Assembly (NCBI GenBank): GCA_002102555.1
Contig: MCFL01000038.1
Span: 62,001-126,000, forward strand
Direction of reading: 5' to 3'
DNA from: Catenaria anguillulae PL171
Lineage: Eukaryota; Blastocladiomycota; Blastocladiomycetes; Blastocladiales; Catenariaceae
Length of the DNA: 64,000 nucleotides
Position 1 is the stretch's first letter; the number at the start of each line of letters is the position of its first letter. Of this stretch, positions 1 to 11,120 are shown one piece after another. Below the pieces are notes generated by a model. It made no database searches and was not told the DNA's origin. It saw only the letters and a list, made by a program, of their open reading frames with translations. Position numbers and translations under genes: made by a program.

Positions 1-1736
1 GGCATATGGCCCGCCCATCCTCGTGCGAGCGCTGATCGTCGGCTTTGTTGAAGTTGTGGTTGTGCTCGTCGACATCCCTCTGATCTGTACATATCAGAGA
101 CGGCAAGTGCTGCAAAGCCCAAAAAACAACCGCTGGCGAGTTCTGGCAAGCGTACAGTGTTGCCTGGAACAAGTTGTCCGGATAATACGAAGCGCACGGA
201 GCATACCGATCATGTTCTGAGCGCAAGTCTGCATATGGGAACTGCTCAATGTTTGCAATCCACCAGTCAACAAGCGCAAAATGGCCATAGACCATGGCCG
301 TGCGAAGAAAGTTGCAGTCATTGTCTTGAAGGGCTTCGTGGATGCCGCAAAGGCCATCGGCCAGGTGCAAGAGGTCGTTTGCCATGTCCACGAGCCCATT
401 CTCTGCAACAATTTCGACCAGCTCGTAGCAAATGAAAGAATTCCACGACAACTGGTCCATCCGCGCCTGCTCCAGCCACCATTTCACCGTTGCTGCTTGG
501 TGATTCCGACACGCATCCAGTTGAGCGTCGTCAACGAGTTGAGGATTGCTTGCCAAAGCCTCCTGGAAATGCTCGCGTGCATGCGTCATCCACCAATCAA
601 GCACATTCGAATAGCCCAGAATGCTGCAGAGATACCAGACGGAAGGGTGCCAGGCATGGTAATTGGTCGCCCCAGAGTCGAGCAGCACCGCTTGGATCAA
701 GTCGTACTCGAGGCTGCCCGGATCTTGCGGTGACCTCACCAAAACCAATGTATCCAAGCGAGTGCAGCCAATCCAACGTCTCGGTTCTGCCAGACAAACT
801 TGCGCATTCAGTGGCCCAGGCAATATTGACCTGGCTGTGCTCGGCTGGCGGCCCAATCATGGCTTCAATCCAGTCCAAATCGTCCGAGAGTAAGGCACAC
901 GCCGCCAGCGTCGGCGACAACTTGACTCCGTCACGTTTCAACAACAGCGCTTGCATGCACTCTTGATTTCCAGCAGCAACTGCGGCTGCGATTGCCCGCT
1001 CGGTGTCGCCAGCGGGCCCAAAGTAACTTGAATGCTTCGCCCACCAATCAGCAACATGGCCATGTTCCGACTTGAATGCAATGTACATGGCCGCGGGAAT
1101 CGCCCACAACGAGATATCCATAACTTTGGCGTTGTTGAGCCACCAATCCAAAGTGGCCAGGTGGGCACGACGAGACGCCTCGACCAGCGATACTGGTGGC
1201 GATTTGGCGGCCGTCAATCGGCCCGAATCCTTCCACCACTGCAACACAGGAGTGTGACCATTGTCGGTCGCCAACTGCAACGCATGCTCGTGCGCAATCA
1301 ACAATCCCGACTTGTGCCACCAAGTCAAGACGTCAATGAGTCCGCGCGCGCTGACCTCGTCCATAAGCTTTGTGTCGAGATACTGCAGTGGCCGACGGTA
1401 CGGGTGCTTGCGAGCCAGCTGCATGAGTGCGCCAAGCAGCCACAGGTCGTTGCGCAAGCTGGCAACGTTGGAATCAATCCAGGGAAGGCGGGCAATGGCC
1501 GCGAGCGAAGCGAGTGGGATGAAGGAGCGAGACAGGACGTTCAAGGGTCGGGTCAGGTTGGGCGCATCGGTTGAAAAGGTGAGTGGAGCGTTGCGGATGG
1601 CGTAAATAACGATGGATTCGATGATTGGGTCGGCGAGTGCTTGATGGCAGGGGGCCCGAGGGGGCGACTTCGGCCATGAGGCGGTCAGAATAGGCATGAT
1701 GATGGTCTTGATGTTGGGGTCACAAGGATTTAACAT
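1..1736 (-). CDS. DWW-type ankyrin-like repeat protein, truncated by window edge
   Basis: The ATG is at 1736, with an alternative at 1697. About 578 residues are visible and the frame is still open at base 1, so the C-terminus lies outside the window. The protein is built from irregular units of roughly 30 residues, each ending in a Trp-Trp helix, for example VLTWWHKSG, VLQWWKDSG, TLDWWLNN, VLDWWMTHA and LVDWWIAN. This resembles degenerate ankyrin repeats, and I know the pattern as an expanded family in blastocladiomycete fungi. No catalytic motif is seen; a protein-interaction scaffold is likely. The frame changes once near 722-737. Dropping one T from the T4 run restores a continuous reading (...YIGLVRSPQDPGSLEYD...), so I treat it as one gene with an assembly indel. 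A 16-nt GT-AG removal would also fix the frame but is implausibly short. Confidence 0.7.
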
Positions 1737-2272
1737 TCATTGGGTGAGGCATGCATTCTGGTATCATTGTATACTGCTGTGCGGCTAACGGAGGAGCTCA
1801 CGATCCATTCTTATATTCTGGAGGAAACGCTGATTCGCACTCCACTGTGATGGGCGAGACTGAGGACCCACTGCCTGTCCCGAGCTGTGTATTTAACAAT
1901 GACTTGACTTCACGAGCGATGACTCTCTACCTGGGTGAATGACTCGAACAAGCCGATGGATGGCTCTCGTCCGAATCGGGAGAGAGAGGAAAGTCCTGTC
2001 GTTCATTCACTTCAGAGCTGTAGAACAGCGACCTACTATTGCAATGAGCTTCGTTGTGTGGCGACAAGCGGTTGGTCTCAAACTCGTAATCACACGATGA
2101 GTGACACAGTGCCCCCCGACTGAGTGGAGCGCTTAGATCCAGAGTGAGACATTGCAGCGCTACAAGTACACAGCATGCCCCGCCGATTTTCCTGGCCCAC
2201 CTCACCTCAGGCCCATTCGATTCACACGGACAGCCGAGGCCATGCAAGACAATCGACTCGCAACTCCACACA
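1737..2272. other. Divergent intergenic region (536 bp)
   Basis: This lies between the 5' ends of the DWW-repeat gene and the His-rich gene, so it should hold both promoters. I see no RNA gene, repeat or credible ORF in it. Confidence 0.6.
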
Positions 2273-3311
2273 ATGTCTCACCCACACCACTTTGCTCATG
2301 CTCATTACTCTTCGGCCCTGGCATTCATTGCCAAAGTCGACTCGCCTTTCCGCGAGCACATCGTGCGTTTTGACTGCCGGCCCACTCTCCTGGCCATGAC
2401 CGATCCCACCGACTCACCATGCTCTCCCAGCGCAGGCGCATCCGTTTGGACGCGAAACGCGGGTTTATCACGCCATGGCGACCTTGACCACGGGCAAGTC
2501 GCACGCCGACCACGTCCGCGTCCAAGTAACCGGGTGGGCGGATCAACTCGGAGAGATTGGCGGATGGGGTCACCTGCAGTCGTTTCACGTGGGATCTGAC
2601 ATCATTATCGAAGCCTACATCAAGCATGTGTCCGTTTGGGAAGGGGTGCCAAGGCTCGAAGTCACGGCCACAAGCGTCCGCCATCCAAGCGAGCTTGCTG
2701 CCGGCCAATCGTTCGATCCGTTCAAGTCCATTGCCGGCGCGGCCGAGTCCTTTGTTGGGCGCGAGGAGGTTGCCAGGGAGTTGCAAGCGGATGAGCACGA
2801 TCACTCCCACCGGGCGCCGCACCATCCGACGCCCATGTCGTCGTCGTTGTCGCACGATCACGCGCATCATCACATATTGCCGATTCCCATGCTCCCCGGC
2901 CACGCCAATGGCGGCCACACTCACCACAGCAAGTCGCCCATCCTTTCTCACGCAACCACTGTTCCGCTGCCCTCGAGCGACATCATGTCGCTTGACCCAC
3001 CTCACATGCACCCGCAAACGACCCAACTCGCACCGTCTTCGTCTCAGCCATACCCGGCGGCGTCCGCACCGACGCCGGCAATGCCGCAAACCGACACATT
3101 GGCCCCCTCGCACGTGGCACACGTGCATCCGTTTGACGTGTCCATGGCGGCACGGCCACAGCCAGTCACATTGACCATTGGGTCTGCAACGATGGCGGAT
3201 GGGCACGAGTATGTTGGGTCGCTGTGCTTGTTTCCGAAACCAAAGACAAGTGCCAGCGGCTTCGCCGGGGCGGCGAGTGCACAAGCGAGCGGGATGGCGG
3301 TGCATCATTAG
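2273..3311 (+). CDS. Uncharacterised protein with beta-rich N-terminus and His-rich tail
   Basis: I model two exons, 2273-2362 and 2436-3311, around a 73-nt intron with GTGCGT donor and CAG acceptor. The join keeps phase 0 and gives 321 residues. Residues 15-120 alternate hydrophobic and polar stretches (HADHVRVQVTGWADQLGEI, IIIEAYIKHVSVWEGVPRL), which could be an OB-fold-like barrel, but I do not recognise a family. The remainder is low complexity with many His, Pro, Ser and Met residues, including HDHAHHH. Function is unknown. The intron reading also looks partly codogenic, so an indel instead of an intron is possible. Confidence 0.5.
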
Positions 3312-3550
3312 GGCGGGATTATTGTGAGGCTGGAGCAGAGAGGATTGGGATGAGCGAGGAATTGATCTGTGCGCATGTCGATCATCATGTTGCGGCCAAG
3401 GAGGCGATCGAGTGCGTGTATCCTTGATTACTGGGTTGGAATGGCAGCGCACAATATGTCATGATAATGGTCCCGCTATCTATTGGGAAGAATACAACGA
3501 TAAGCCAAAACACAGGAGAAAACAAACCGAAATCACAGCGACTCAGCCCG

Positions 3551-3690
3551 TCGTCACTTTTTGCCAACCAGTCGGTCCTTGATGCCGCTTGCGATATCCG
3601 ACAACTTGTCTGCCCATGACGTGGAAGATGAGGGCGACGAATGGGTGGTTGGACGGCGTTGATTGAATGCTCTTGCATCATTGCTCCTGG
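3551..3690 (-). other. Possible alternative 3' exon downstream of mitochondrial DnaJ
   Basis: Behind a CAG acceptor-like site near 3690 lies a short open stretch ending in WADKLSDIASGIKDRLVGKK and a stop. It looks like an amphipathic helix and has coding character, yet it sits beyond the normal stop of the DnaJ gene on the same strand. It may be an alternative terminal exon or part of the 3' UTR. I found no upstream donor that gives a full independent gene. Confidence 0.2.
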
Positions 3691-3811
3691 GACAAGAGGC
3701 GAGAAAGCCACGGGATGGGAGTAAGTACAAGAATGGACTTGCATACACGTCTGTAGACTGAGCGAGAAAAACAAAACACCGAGGGTGGAGAAATACAAGA
3801 AAGAGTACACA

Positions 3812-5372
3812 CTATTGCTTCTTGGTCTCGGCATCTGACGACGACGCCTTGCTGTTGCTGCTGCTATTCTGCTTGTCCTTGGACTCGGATGCCGGAGCAG
3901 GCTTGATGCCATCGAGCTCGTCCAGAATGGCACGGAGCTTGTCCTTGAGATCCGAATCAATGTTCCTACCAAACAAAACGGACATATGAGGACCTCAACA
4001 ACAAAGAGATATGCAGAAAGGTACAGGAATCAGCGTACTTTGGAATCTCCACCTTCAACTCGACAACCTGATCTCCCCTCAAGCTGGGCTTGTTGACGTT
4101 GACCACACCCCTGTTCCTCAACAACTTCTTCTCGCCAGGCTGCGTTCCCTCGGGCACCTTCAACTCGACCTCGCCATCAATCGTGGGCACCTTGACGACA
4201 CCCCCCAAAAGCGCCGTGCGCAGCGGCACCTTGGCCGCCACAAGAATATCCATATCTCTGCGTGTAAACACGGCGCTGGGCATGACCTTGAGCCGCACAT
4301 ACAAGTCGCCGGCCCTTCCACTGGCATCCTCGTCGCCCTTGCCGCTCAGCCTCACCTTCATGCCATCGTCCACGCCTGCAGGCACATCGACCATGATGGT
4401 CTTAGACCTCTGGACCTGGCCCGCGCCATGGCACTCGTTACACGCCGACCCGGCAGGTACCGACTTGCCCGTGCCCGAGCACACGCGGCACGTGCTTTGG
4501 ATTTGGAACCCGGCCTGGTAAAACACCTGAGTGCCGGACCCGTGGCATGCGCGGCACGTGCTGACTTTGGTTCCGGGCTTGAGCCCAGACCCCGTACAGG
4601 GCGAGCATTGCACATTGAGTGCCAAACGCAAGGGTTTTTGGCACCCATGGACCGCATCGTCAAACGAGATGCGCAGCTCCGTCTCAATGTCCTCTGGTCC
4701 TCTGGCAGCCGCACCAAACGGGTCGCGCGCCCCGCCTGCGCCGCCTCCGCGTCGGCCAGCGCCGCCAAACATGCCGCCAAACATTTGGTTGAGGATATCG
4801 TTGGGATCCGTGAATCCGCCCGCGCCAAACCCGCCAAATCCACCGGCTCCACCCGTGGGCCCGCCTGCACCGCCCGCGCCAGGGCCGCCCATGGATGGGT
4901 CAAAGGCGGCATGCCCCATGGAATCGTACATTTGGCGCTTGGACGTGTCCGAGAGCACATCGTAGGCTTGCTGGATTTCCACAAACTTTTCCTTTGCGTT
5001 GGGCTCGGACGATGTGTCTGGGTGATATTTCTTGGCGAGCTGGTAGTAGGCGCGCTTGATGTCTTTTTCGGAAGCGGATTTGGGAACATTGAGGGTTTCG
5101 TAGAAGTCGCGTTTCGGGGCCGAGTGCGAGCGGGATGTGTGGAGGGCGCGGCGGGGCAGCGTCAAGTGGGGAGGGGTACCGGCTGGAGTTGAGGTCGGGG
5201 TTGAGCGGCGGGAGGCAGAGGTCGAGAGACACTGGCGGGTGCTTAAGGATCGAGTGGCAGCCACAGCAGCCGCAGCGGCGGGTGTGGATGAAAGCGCGGG
5301 CGAGGAGGCCCGCAGACAGAGCGGGGATCGGATCATGGTGGCGGTGGTTCTCGAGTACATGTGCATTGTCAT
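3812..5372 (-). CDS. MDJ1: Mitochondrial DnaJ/Hsp40 chaperone (Mdj1-type)
   Basis: Exon 1 is 4039-5372 and exon 2 is 3812-3965, with a 73-nt intron (GTACGC donor, TAG acceptor). The product is 495 residues from the ATG at 5372, or 483 from 5336. An Arg/Ser/Ala-rich, acid-poor N-terminus of about 80 residues fits a mitochondrial presequence. Then come a J domain ([22 protein letters not shown], with the HPD motif in KKYHPDTS), a Gly/Phe-rich linker (about residues 155-215) and four zinc-binding CxxCxGxG-type repeats ([32 protein letters not shown]). The C-terminal beta substrate-binding domains follow. This makes it a type I Hsp40 that stimulates the ATPase of matrix Hsp70 in protein import and folding. 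The tail is Ser/Lys-rich and ends DAETKKQ. Family assignment is secure; mitochondrial location is inferred from the leader. Confidence 0.9.
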
Positions 5373-6245
5373 GACTTTATCATCGTCGCCCAGTCCGTAC
5401 GAATGTAAAGAAGTGCGTTTGAGGGCATTCGTCGAAATGACATGCAATTCGGAGGAATCCGATGGAAAAAAAAACGAGTTCTGATCGAAATTGAGTTGGG
5501 CCGTCGATCCGTCCGTGTGCATCCAGGGCCGCCGATCCGCTGCCCGACACACTCAGCACCAGTGTCAGGTCAAGGTGGTGGCGAGGGAACCACCAAACCA
5601 AAACCCGTAAACTTTTGCTTTAGCTGGGGAATGTGCATACTGGTGAGACATCCCGAGATTTTTTTTCACACATAACCATTTGAGGATATGTCTTTCTTCC
5701 CCCCATGGTGCCAGCTTTGCTCGGCCCTTTGGGTTGTCGGGGTGTCTGAGGCTGTTTTCACCAAGCGCTTGTTGACTTCACAACGCGTTTTTTGAGGTTT
5801 TTCGACTGGGCTGGCTCTCTTTCGAACTGTGAGCTCCGTTGTCATCTGCTGTCACTCATCTCAACTATTTCACCCAACTGCCAGTAAACATACATCCCCG
5901 CACCGGCTCTTCCTTGATTCATCGTCGGTACGCTTTGCTCATGATCCTTGTTTGCCTGTCCTCTCCGTCTCCGTCCCGGTTGTGTGCGGGTTGCTGCTTG
6001 ACGGCCGTCCCAGGCAGACGGGCGGGACAAGGTGGTTGATGATGAACCAAAGCAAAGCATGATTGACAGGCGTTTCCCATCACCACACATGTGCTGGTGG
6101 GTTGGGAAATGTTTATTGGTTGACGTCTCACTCATTTTTGTATCATCTCCTTCCTCCTACATACTGAATTTCTCACTTCTTGCAGTCTGCTCATGCTGCT
6201 ATCGTCCGGCTTGCCCACTGATTGGATGACCTGCTGAATTTCGCC
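5373..6245. other. Divergent intergenic region (873 bp)
   Basis: This is the shared upstream region of the mitochondrial DnaJ and sirtuin genes. It is pyrimidine-rich on the + strand toward the sirtuin. ORFs here are short and lack coding character. No RNA gene or repeat is seen. Confidence 0.55.
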
Positions 6246-8588
6246 ATGGCAACCCGTCGCCCTGTGGCAGCACCAACTCGTCCGCCACCCTTGACCCTCA
6301 TGCCTGCTTCACCCTCATCTTCATACTCCACTTCCTCCTCATCTTCACCCCCGCGCAACTCCGCCATGTCGTCCAACTCTGCCGCCTCGGCGCTCCTGGC
6401 TGTGGCGTCCTCCTCCACGAGCCCTACATCGGCCTCGACGTGCACGTCGGCAGCAGCCAAGCTCAAAGTGCTCTCCCCAAAGTCTCGCCAAATCTACCTT
6501 GATCTCTCGGACGACGAACACAACGACTATGGCGACAATCCCTTGGAGCCGCTCGGCGACGAATCCGATACGACCGAATCTGAGGCCGACGAGCAGCCCA
6601 TTATTGATCATCATCCGCCGTCAAGGCACGGGCAGAGCGGTCGACGCCGACCAGCAACCAAACCGGTGCCGCTTCCACTCCCCACATCAGTTCCGTCGCA
6701 AGCCACACTGGCTGCCATGGCTTTTGAGCAGCAAGTGGTGGCCACGGCCGCCGCCATCCACGCGGCCAAGCGGGTCGTCATTGTCACGGGCGCAGGCATT
6801 TCCGTGTCGGCGGGCATTCCCGTACGCCTCTCAATTCCATCCCATACCTTGCATTGCGATGCATGCCCTCAACTCACGTGACGACACGGCCATGTTTTGA
6901 TCATGCACTCGTTCATAGGACTTTCGCTCGGAATCGGGCCTCTACAACCTCATCAAACTGCAAAACCCGGGCACCGTCGTCAAGGGCCAAGACCTGTTTG
7001 ATGCCTCGCTGTTCCGCACCGAGCCCACCCGCCGGCTATTTTACTCGTTCATGGCGGGCTTGCGCGACGCGTGCACGCAGGCACAGCCTACGCCCGTGCA
7101 CGCCATGATGCGCGAGTTGGATAAGCGCGGCAAGCTGTTGCGTTGTTACACGCAAAATATTGATGGGCTCGAGGAACGTGCGGGTGTTGGAATGCCACCT
7201 GAGGCCGTGGCGCAAGCCAGCAACCAGCAGCTAGCGCAAAACGGATCGCCCAACCGCACCGTGTTGGGCAAAAGCATCGAATGCATTGACCTGCGCTCGT
7301 CGTCGTCCAGCCGGTCCTCATCGCCGTGCCCGCCACCGGCACCCGCATCTACACAAACAAGCGCCGCTGCCACATCCCCTGCAGCAAAACACCCGCCAAC
7401 CGTGATCCAACTGCACGGCACCCTCACCCACGTGCGCTGCGTGCTCTGCTCAACGCGCCTGCCATTCACATCGACACTGTCCACGATCTTTGCCCAAGGC
7501 GACCCGCCTGCGTGCCCGGCGTGCATGCACGACGCAGACATGCGCGCGGCCGCAAACAAGCGCGCGCGTGCCACAGGCACGCTCCGGCCCGATGTTGTCT
7601 TGTACAATGAGCCCAATCCGAACGGCGACGCAATTGCTGATGTGTTGGGCAAAGATTTGCGGCGCAGGCCAGATGTGGTTCTGGTCATGGGCACGAGCTT
7701 GAAGGTGCATGGGATCAAGCGGCTTGTGCGGGATTTGGCGGCCGCGGCGAGGGGGGCACGGGCAAGGCAGGTGGCGGAGGCATAAGGGATGAGCGCGAGT
7801 CGGAGATGAGTTTGACGGGATCGTCGTCATCCAACTCGGGGTGCTCCACGTCGGACGATGAATTTGAGCCTCCTGCTGCTGCCGCGCCGGGTCGTGCCCC
7901 GAGGTCGCGGTCGCGTGGACCACGTGTCCCTTTGTCGTCGCTTGCACCGAGCTCGTCGTCTTCACCTGCGCGTTCATCTTCATCGACGTCAGCGGCGGCT
8001 GCTCAGCGCCCAAAGGTGATTCTCGTCAACAAAACGGCGCTACCTGCAAAGGAATGGGGCCCCGTGTTTGACACGTGCGTGACGGGCGCGGACGCGGACG
8101 AGGTAGTGGCGCGGTGGATGAGCGAGTGGGCGTGGCTGGATCGCAAGCAGGCCGAGGCAAGAGCAAAGAGAGAGGCCGCAAAGGAGAGGCGGTTGGCCGG
8201 TGGAGTGGAAAAGGGCCAGATGCGGCTTGTGTTTCCCGTTGTCAAGCAAGGTGGGGCGACCGCGGCTGCCAAGGTGGCCACGACAAGGGGCAAATCTGTT
8301 GATGCAAGCAAGGCCGCGAGCAAGTCGGCACTGGGGGTCATAGGTGCCGCGGTTCCATTGTCGGTCAAGGCCCGGTCGGGAAACGAGAATGCACCGCCGA
8401 CGCTGCCGACGACAACGGCGGGTTCCAGCAAGGCGGCTGCCAAGGTGTCGGTGTCGCCTGCACCGGTGCAGCTCGAGACAAAGTCGGAGGTGGTGATTGT
8501 GGGGTCGTCGAGCGACGGGAATGTGATCGAAATGATTGAGCGGACGCCTGTTCGTCGCCGGTTGAGGCCACGCGCGACCAAGGCTTAG
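6246..8588 (+). CDS. Sirtuin, HST3/HST4-like NAD-dependent histone deacetylase
   Basis: The ATG at 6246 lies in a good context (GCCATGG). Exon 1 ends at 6821 (GIP) and exon 2 starts at 6919 (DFRSESGLY), with a 97-nt intron (GTACGC/TAG). The sirtuin core is clear: VTGAGISVSAGIP-DFRSESG (NAD loop), TQNIDGLEERAGV, the catalytic His in QLHGTLTHVRC, a zinc ribbon of two Cys pairs (CVLC...CPAC), RPDVVLYNE and VLVMGTSLKVHGI. VILVNKTA plus VFDTCV downstream match the C-terminal signature of Hst3/Hst4, nuclear enzymes that remove H3K56 acetylation. A Ser-rich insert of about 60 residues separates the catalytic His from TQNID. The frame shifts between 7751 and 7770. One extra G in the G6 run at 7751-7756 reads through to 8588 (about 748 aa), and a 35-nt intron at 7771-7805 is the weaker alternative. 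The tail is low complexity. Confidence 0.85.
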
Positions 8589-8972
8589 TTGAATTTGATG
8601 CCTGGATACCACCATCTTTGTTCCCGCACATTTGGTCCCTTCCATTCCTCCCATGGCTTCTTCTCGCTTGCTCCTTTATTCACATTTTTTTTTTCCTTGC
8701 TGCTGTTCTGTTGGTGCACTGTAGTGCTGGCGGCCCTTTGTGACCCTTCAACCCTCAGCTCCCTTGATTTCCGTTCTGTGCGAACAGGTCAGCGAGTTGT
8801 GACTGTGCCCGACAGATATCCATTGTGACCTATTTAATATCCTTCTTCTTCCTCTCCTTCCTTTTCGTTGCCCCGCTTTGAATACACTTCACTTATCCCA
8901 AATGGGAGAGAATTACTTTGGACATCACTCGAACATAGTTGCATTTCTTGGTGGCCTCTAAACACGAATCAA
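8589..8972. other. Convergent intergenic region (384 bp)
   Basis: This is the 3' flank shared by the sirtuin and the multi-pass membrane protein. It is T-rich, as expected for terminators or poly(A) regions. No other feature is seen. Confidence 0.5.
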
Positions 8973-11120
8973 TCACTCACATGATATCAACTCCATTATG
9001 CCCGCCATAGCCATACTCACACACGCCGCAAACGCAACCTGAATGGAGGCAAAAATGGCATTACACACCTGCACGGGCATTCCATGCCCAAACTTTTGAT
9101 GGACATGCACAACCACCACGCCCGTAATTACAATGATCCCCGTCACGATCCACCGGCGAGCACGCACCGCGCGGCGCTCAATCGACTCGCACTTTGCCGC
9201 CGTAGCAAGGAGCGAAGCGTACACGCCCGCGGCACTGGAACATGATCTGGACAAACACGAAGACCTTGTGCTTAGGTGCCGCGAGGCTGCTGCGCCGCCG
9301 CTGCCCGCAGGCGAGATCATGATGGACGCGCCGGGCGGGACCGTCAGCGAAAGCACCGATTGCCGGAGCGCACACACGTCCGCACGCACGCCCGAAATGT
9401 ATCCGAGCCCCATGATGAGCGCAAGCTTGACAAGCACGGCATTGAGCAGCGACCCGGCAAGCGCCATGCGCGTGTACCACATCCACACGTGTACTTCGGT
9501 AGGCGACCCAGGCGGCCACGTTTCGGGTGCACGACGGACGTATTGCGACGCGGCCATGGTGATGAGCCGAGCCAGCGTGACCAGCACAATGACCATGGAT
9601 CCCAGTTGGAGGACTTGGCGACGACGAGGTGATAGCACCGAGAAAATTCGCATGAACATGAGCATCACGGCGGTGACAAAAACGCCCGAGGCGACCGGTT
9701 GGATCGTCACGTAGGCTGTAAAGAGTTCGGGCATGGTGGGGCAGTTTGGGGCGAGCAGCGGCGTCCGCGACCAGCAATTGTACTCTGGACACACCCAGTA
9801 GAGCAGGGCAAGCACGGTCGCGTAAAGCAGTTGGTCAACGAGGTACAGGGACCAGGCAATGAGCAAGAGGGTGGGAACGTTCAAGATACGCGAGGTAGTG
9901 GATGAGGTCGACGATGAGGACGAGTTGGAGCGTGTCGACGGGCGTCGATGGAGGGACGGCATGCTATGAAGGCTGGCTCGCAGTTTGGCATGCTTTGCTT
10001 GGATTTCCGGCGGCAACCCAGAGTCGTCGACGACGGTATCTGCGTCGCTGTCCACATCCGAGTCCGAGTTGGAATCCGGGCTCTTGAAAATGGACCCTTG
10101 TCGCTGGGTACTGGGCGACAGCGAGATGGGAGCAGGCAGCGGAGACTTTGGCGGATCCGTCTCTCGACGCCGTTGCTGGTCCCAAAACACCTTCCATTCC
10201 TTGAGCGTCCGCCAAAAGAAGTGCGCGCAGACACCAAGTCCAAAAATGACCAGCATAACGGACACAAATGACAGCACACTATTTGGGTCTTGCACCTCAC
10301 ATGTCACATCGCCGTCGTCCGTCAATTGCTCAAACTTTGCGCCAGACGGAGAGGAGCGGCCATCGAGTGAGGACGAGTTTGATTGACGGTAAATCGGAGT
10401 TCGCCGGCCCGGTATAGCCTTGCCAGTGCGCGATGGCTGGGTTGAAGTTGGCGAAGCGTTATCAACCGAGCCAAGGACAAAGGTGCGCGTTGATGATAAT
10501 GTCGGTTTGGGTGCAGTGGATTGCCCACTGGGCTCGGTGGTAGTGGTATCGAAGAGGACGGGGATTGAAGTGTTCGCTGTAAACGTAGTAGTCGAACTTG
10601 GAATCGCAGTCGTCGTGTCGGTCGTCTTGGTGGAAGTGGACGCGGAAACAACTGACGTTGCCCGAGTCGGAGCAGTTACTTCATCGGCAACTGAGGTTGA
10701 AGGAGGCGCTGATGATGAGCTGGTAACGCTGGCTCTTTCGAGTCTCGAAGACGACGGTTGCGTTGCCGTTATGCTCTGGAGCACGGTAGTTTGTCCACGT
10801 CGAGTCGTGGTTGTGAGCACAGGGCCACTGGCAGTTGGACGCGTCAGAGTCTTGGTCGAGCTTGAACGTTGCAGCCGACCGCTGCTGCGAGACGTGTTGG
10901 GACGAGGAATGGCGGATGTTGCGATTGGAAAAACAAGTGGGGGCAGTCTTGGTACTGATGCTGTTGGCGATGGTGTGCCTTCTATTAGTGCCGTGCTGGG
11001 AAAAATGGTGTCAAGTGGTCTGGCAAGTGTCAACGGCAGCGAGCTTGCGACAGCCGATGAAAGCGACGTCATTTTTTGATCATTCTCGTCCGTTCTAGGA
11101 GAGGTTTGGGTCCTTGACAT
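8973..11120 (-). CDS. Multi-pass membrane protein with long Ser/Thr-rich N-terminal region
   Basis: This is a single exon. I start at the ATG at 11120 (MSRTQTSPR), because upstream in-frame sequence lacks coding character; 11072 is an alternative. The length is about 715 residues. The first 270 or so residues are very rich in Ser and Thr with Pro, typical of an O-glycosylated or wall-spanning ectodomain. A single hydrophobic helix (SVLSFVSVMLVIFGLGVCA) follows, then a cytoplasmic-looking Ser/acidic linker of about 120 residues. After that come five to six further membrane helices, for example TLLLIAWSLYLVDQLLYATV, SMVIVLVTLARLITMAA, WIVTGIIVITGVVVV and ASIQVAFAACVSMAMA. I do not recognise the family. 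The shape suggests a surface sensor or channel-like protein, but that is only topology. Confidence 0.7.
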   Translation of the reverse strand: MSRTQTSPRTDENDQKMTSLSSAVASSLPLTLARPLDTIFPSTALIEGTPSPTASVPRLPPLVFPIATSAIPRPNTSRSSGRLQRSSSTKTLTRPTASGPVLTTTTRRGQTTVLQSITATQPSSSRLERASVTSSSSAPPSTSVADEVTAPTRATSVVSASTSTKTTDTTTAIPSSTTTFTANTSIPVLFDTTTTEPSGQSTAPKPTLSSTRTFVLGSVDNASPTSTQPSRTGKAIPGRRTPIYRQSNSSSLDGRSSPSGAKFEQLTDDGDVTCEVQDPNSVLSFVSVMLVIFGLGVCAHFFWRTLKEWKVFWDQQRRRETDPPKSPLPAPISLSPSTQRQGSIFKSPDSNSDSDVDSDADTVVDDSGLPPEIQAKHAKLRASLHSMPSLHRRPSTRSNSSSSSTSSTTSRILNVPTLLLIAWSLYLVDQLLYATVLALLYWVCPEYNCWSRTPLLAPNCPTMPELFTAYVTIQPVASGVFVTAVMLMFMRIFSVLSPRRRQVLQLGSMVIVLVTLARLITMAASQYVRRAPETWPPGSPTEVHVWMWYTRMALAGSLLNAVLVKLALIMGLGYISGVRADVCALRQSVLSLTVPPGASIMISPAGSGGAAASRHLSTRSSCLSRSCSSAAGVYASLLATAAKCESIERRAVRARRWIVTGIIVITGVVVVHVHQKFGHGMPVQVCNAIFASIQVAFAACVSMAMAGIMELISCE

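Noticed and set aside
4011-5192. 393-codon open frame antisense to the mitochondrial DnaJ
   Set aside because: Shadow of a GC-rich real gene; composition is His/Ala/Arg repeats with no motif.
10420-11079. 219-codon Val-rich frame antisense to the Ser/Thr-rich membrane protein
   Set aside because: Reverse reading of Ser/Thr codons gives Val/Gly; no independent support.
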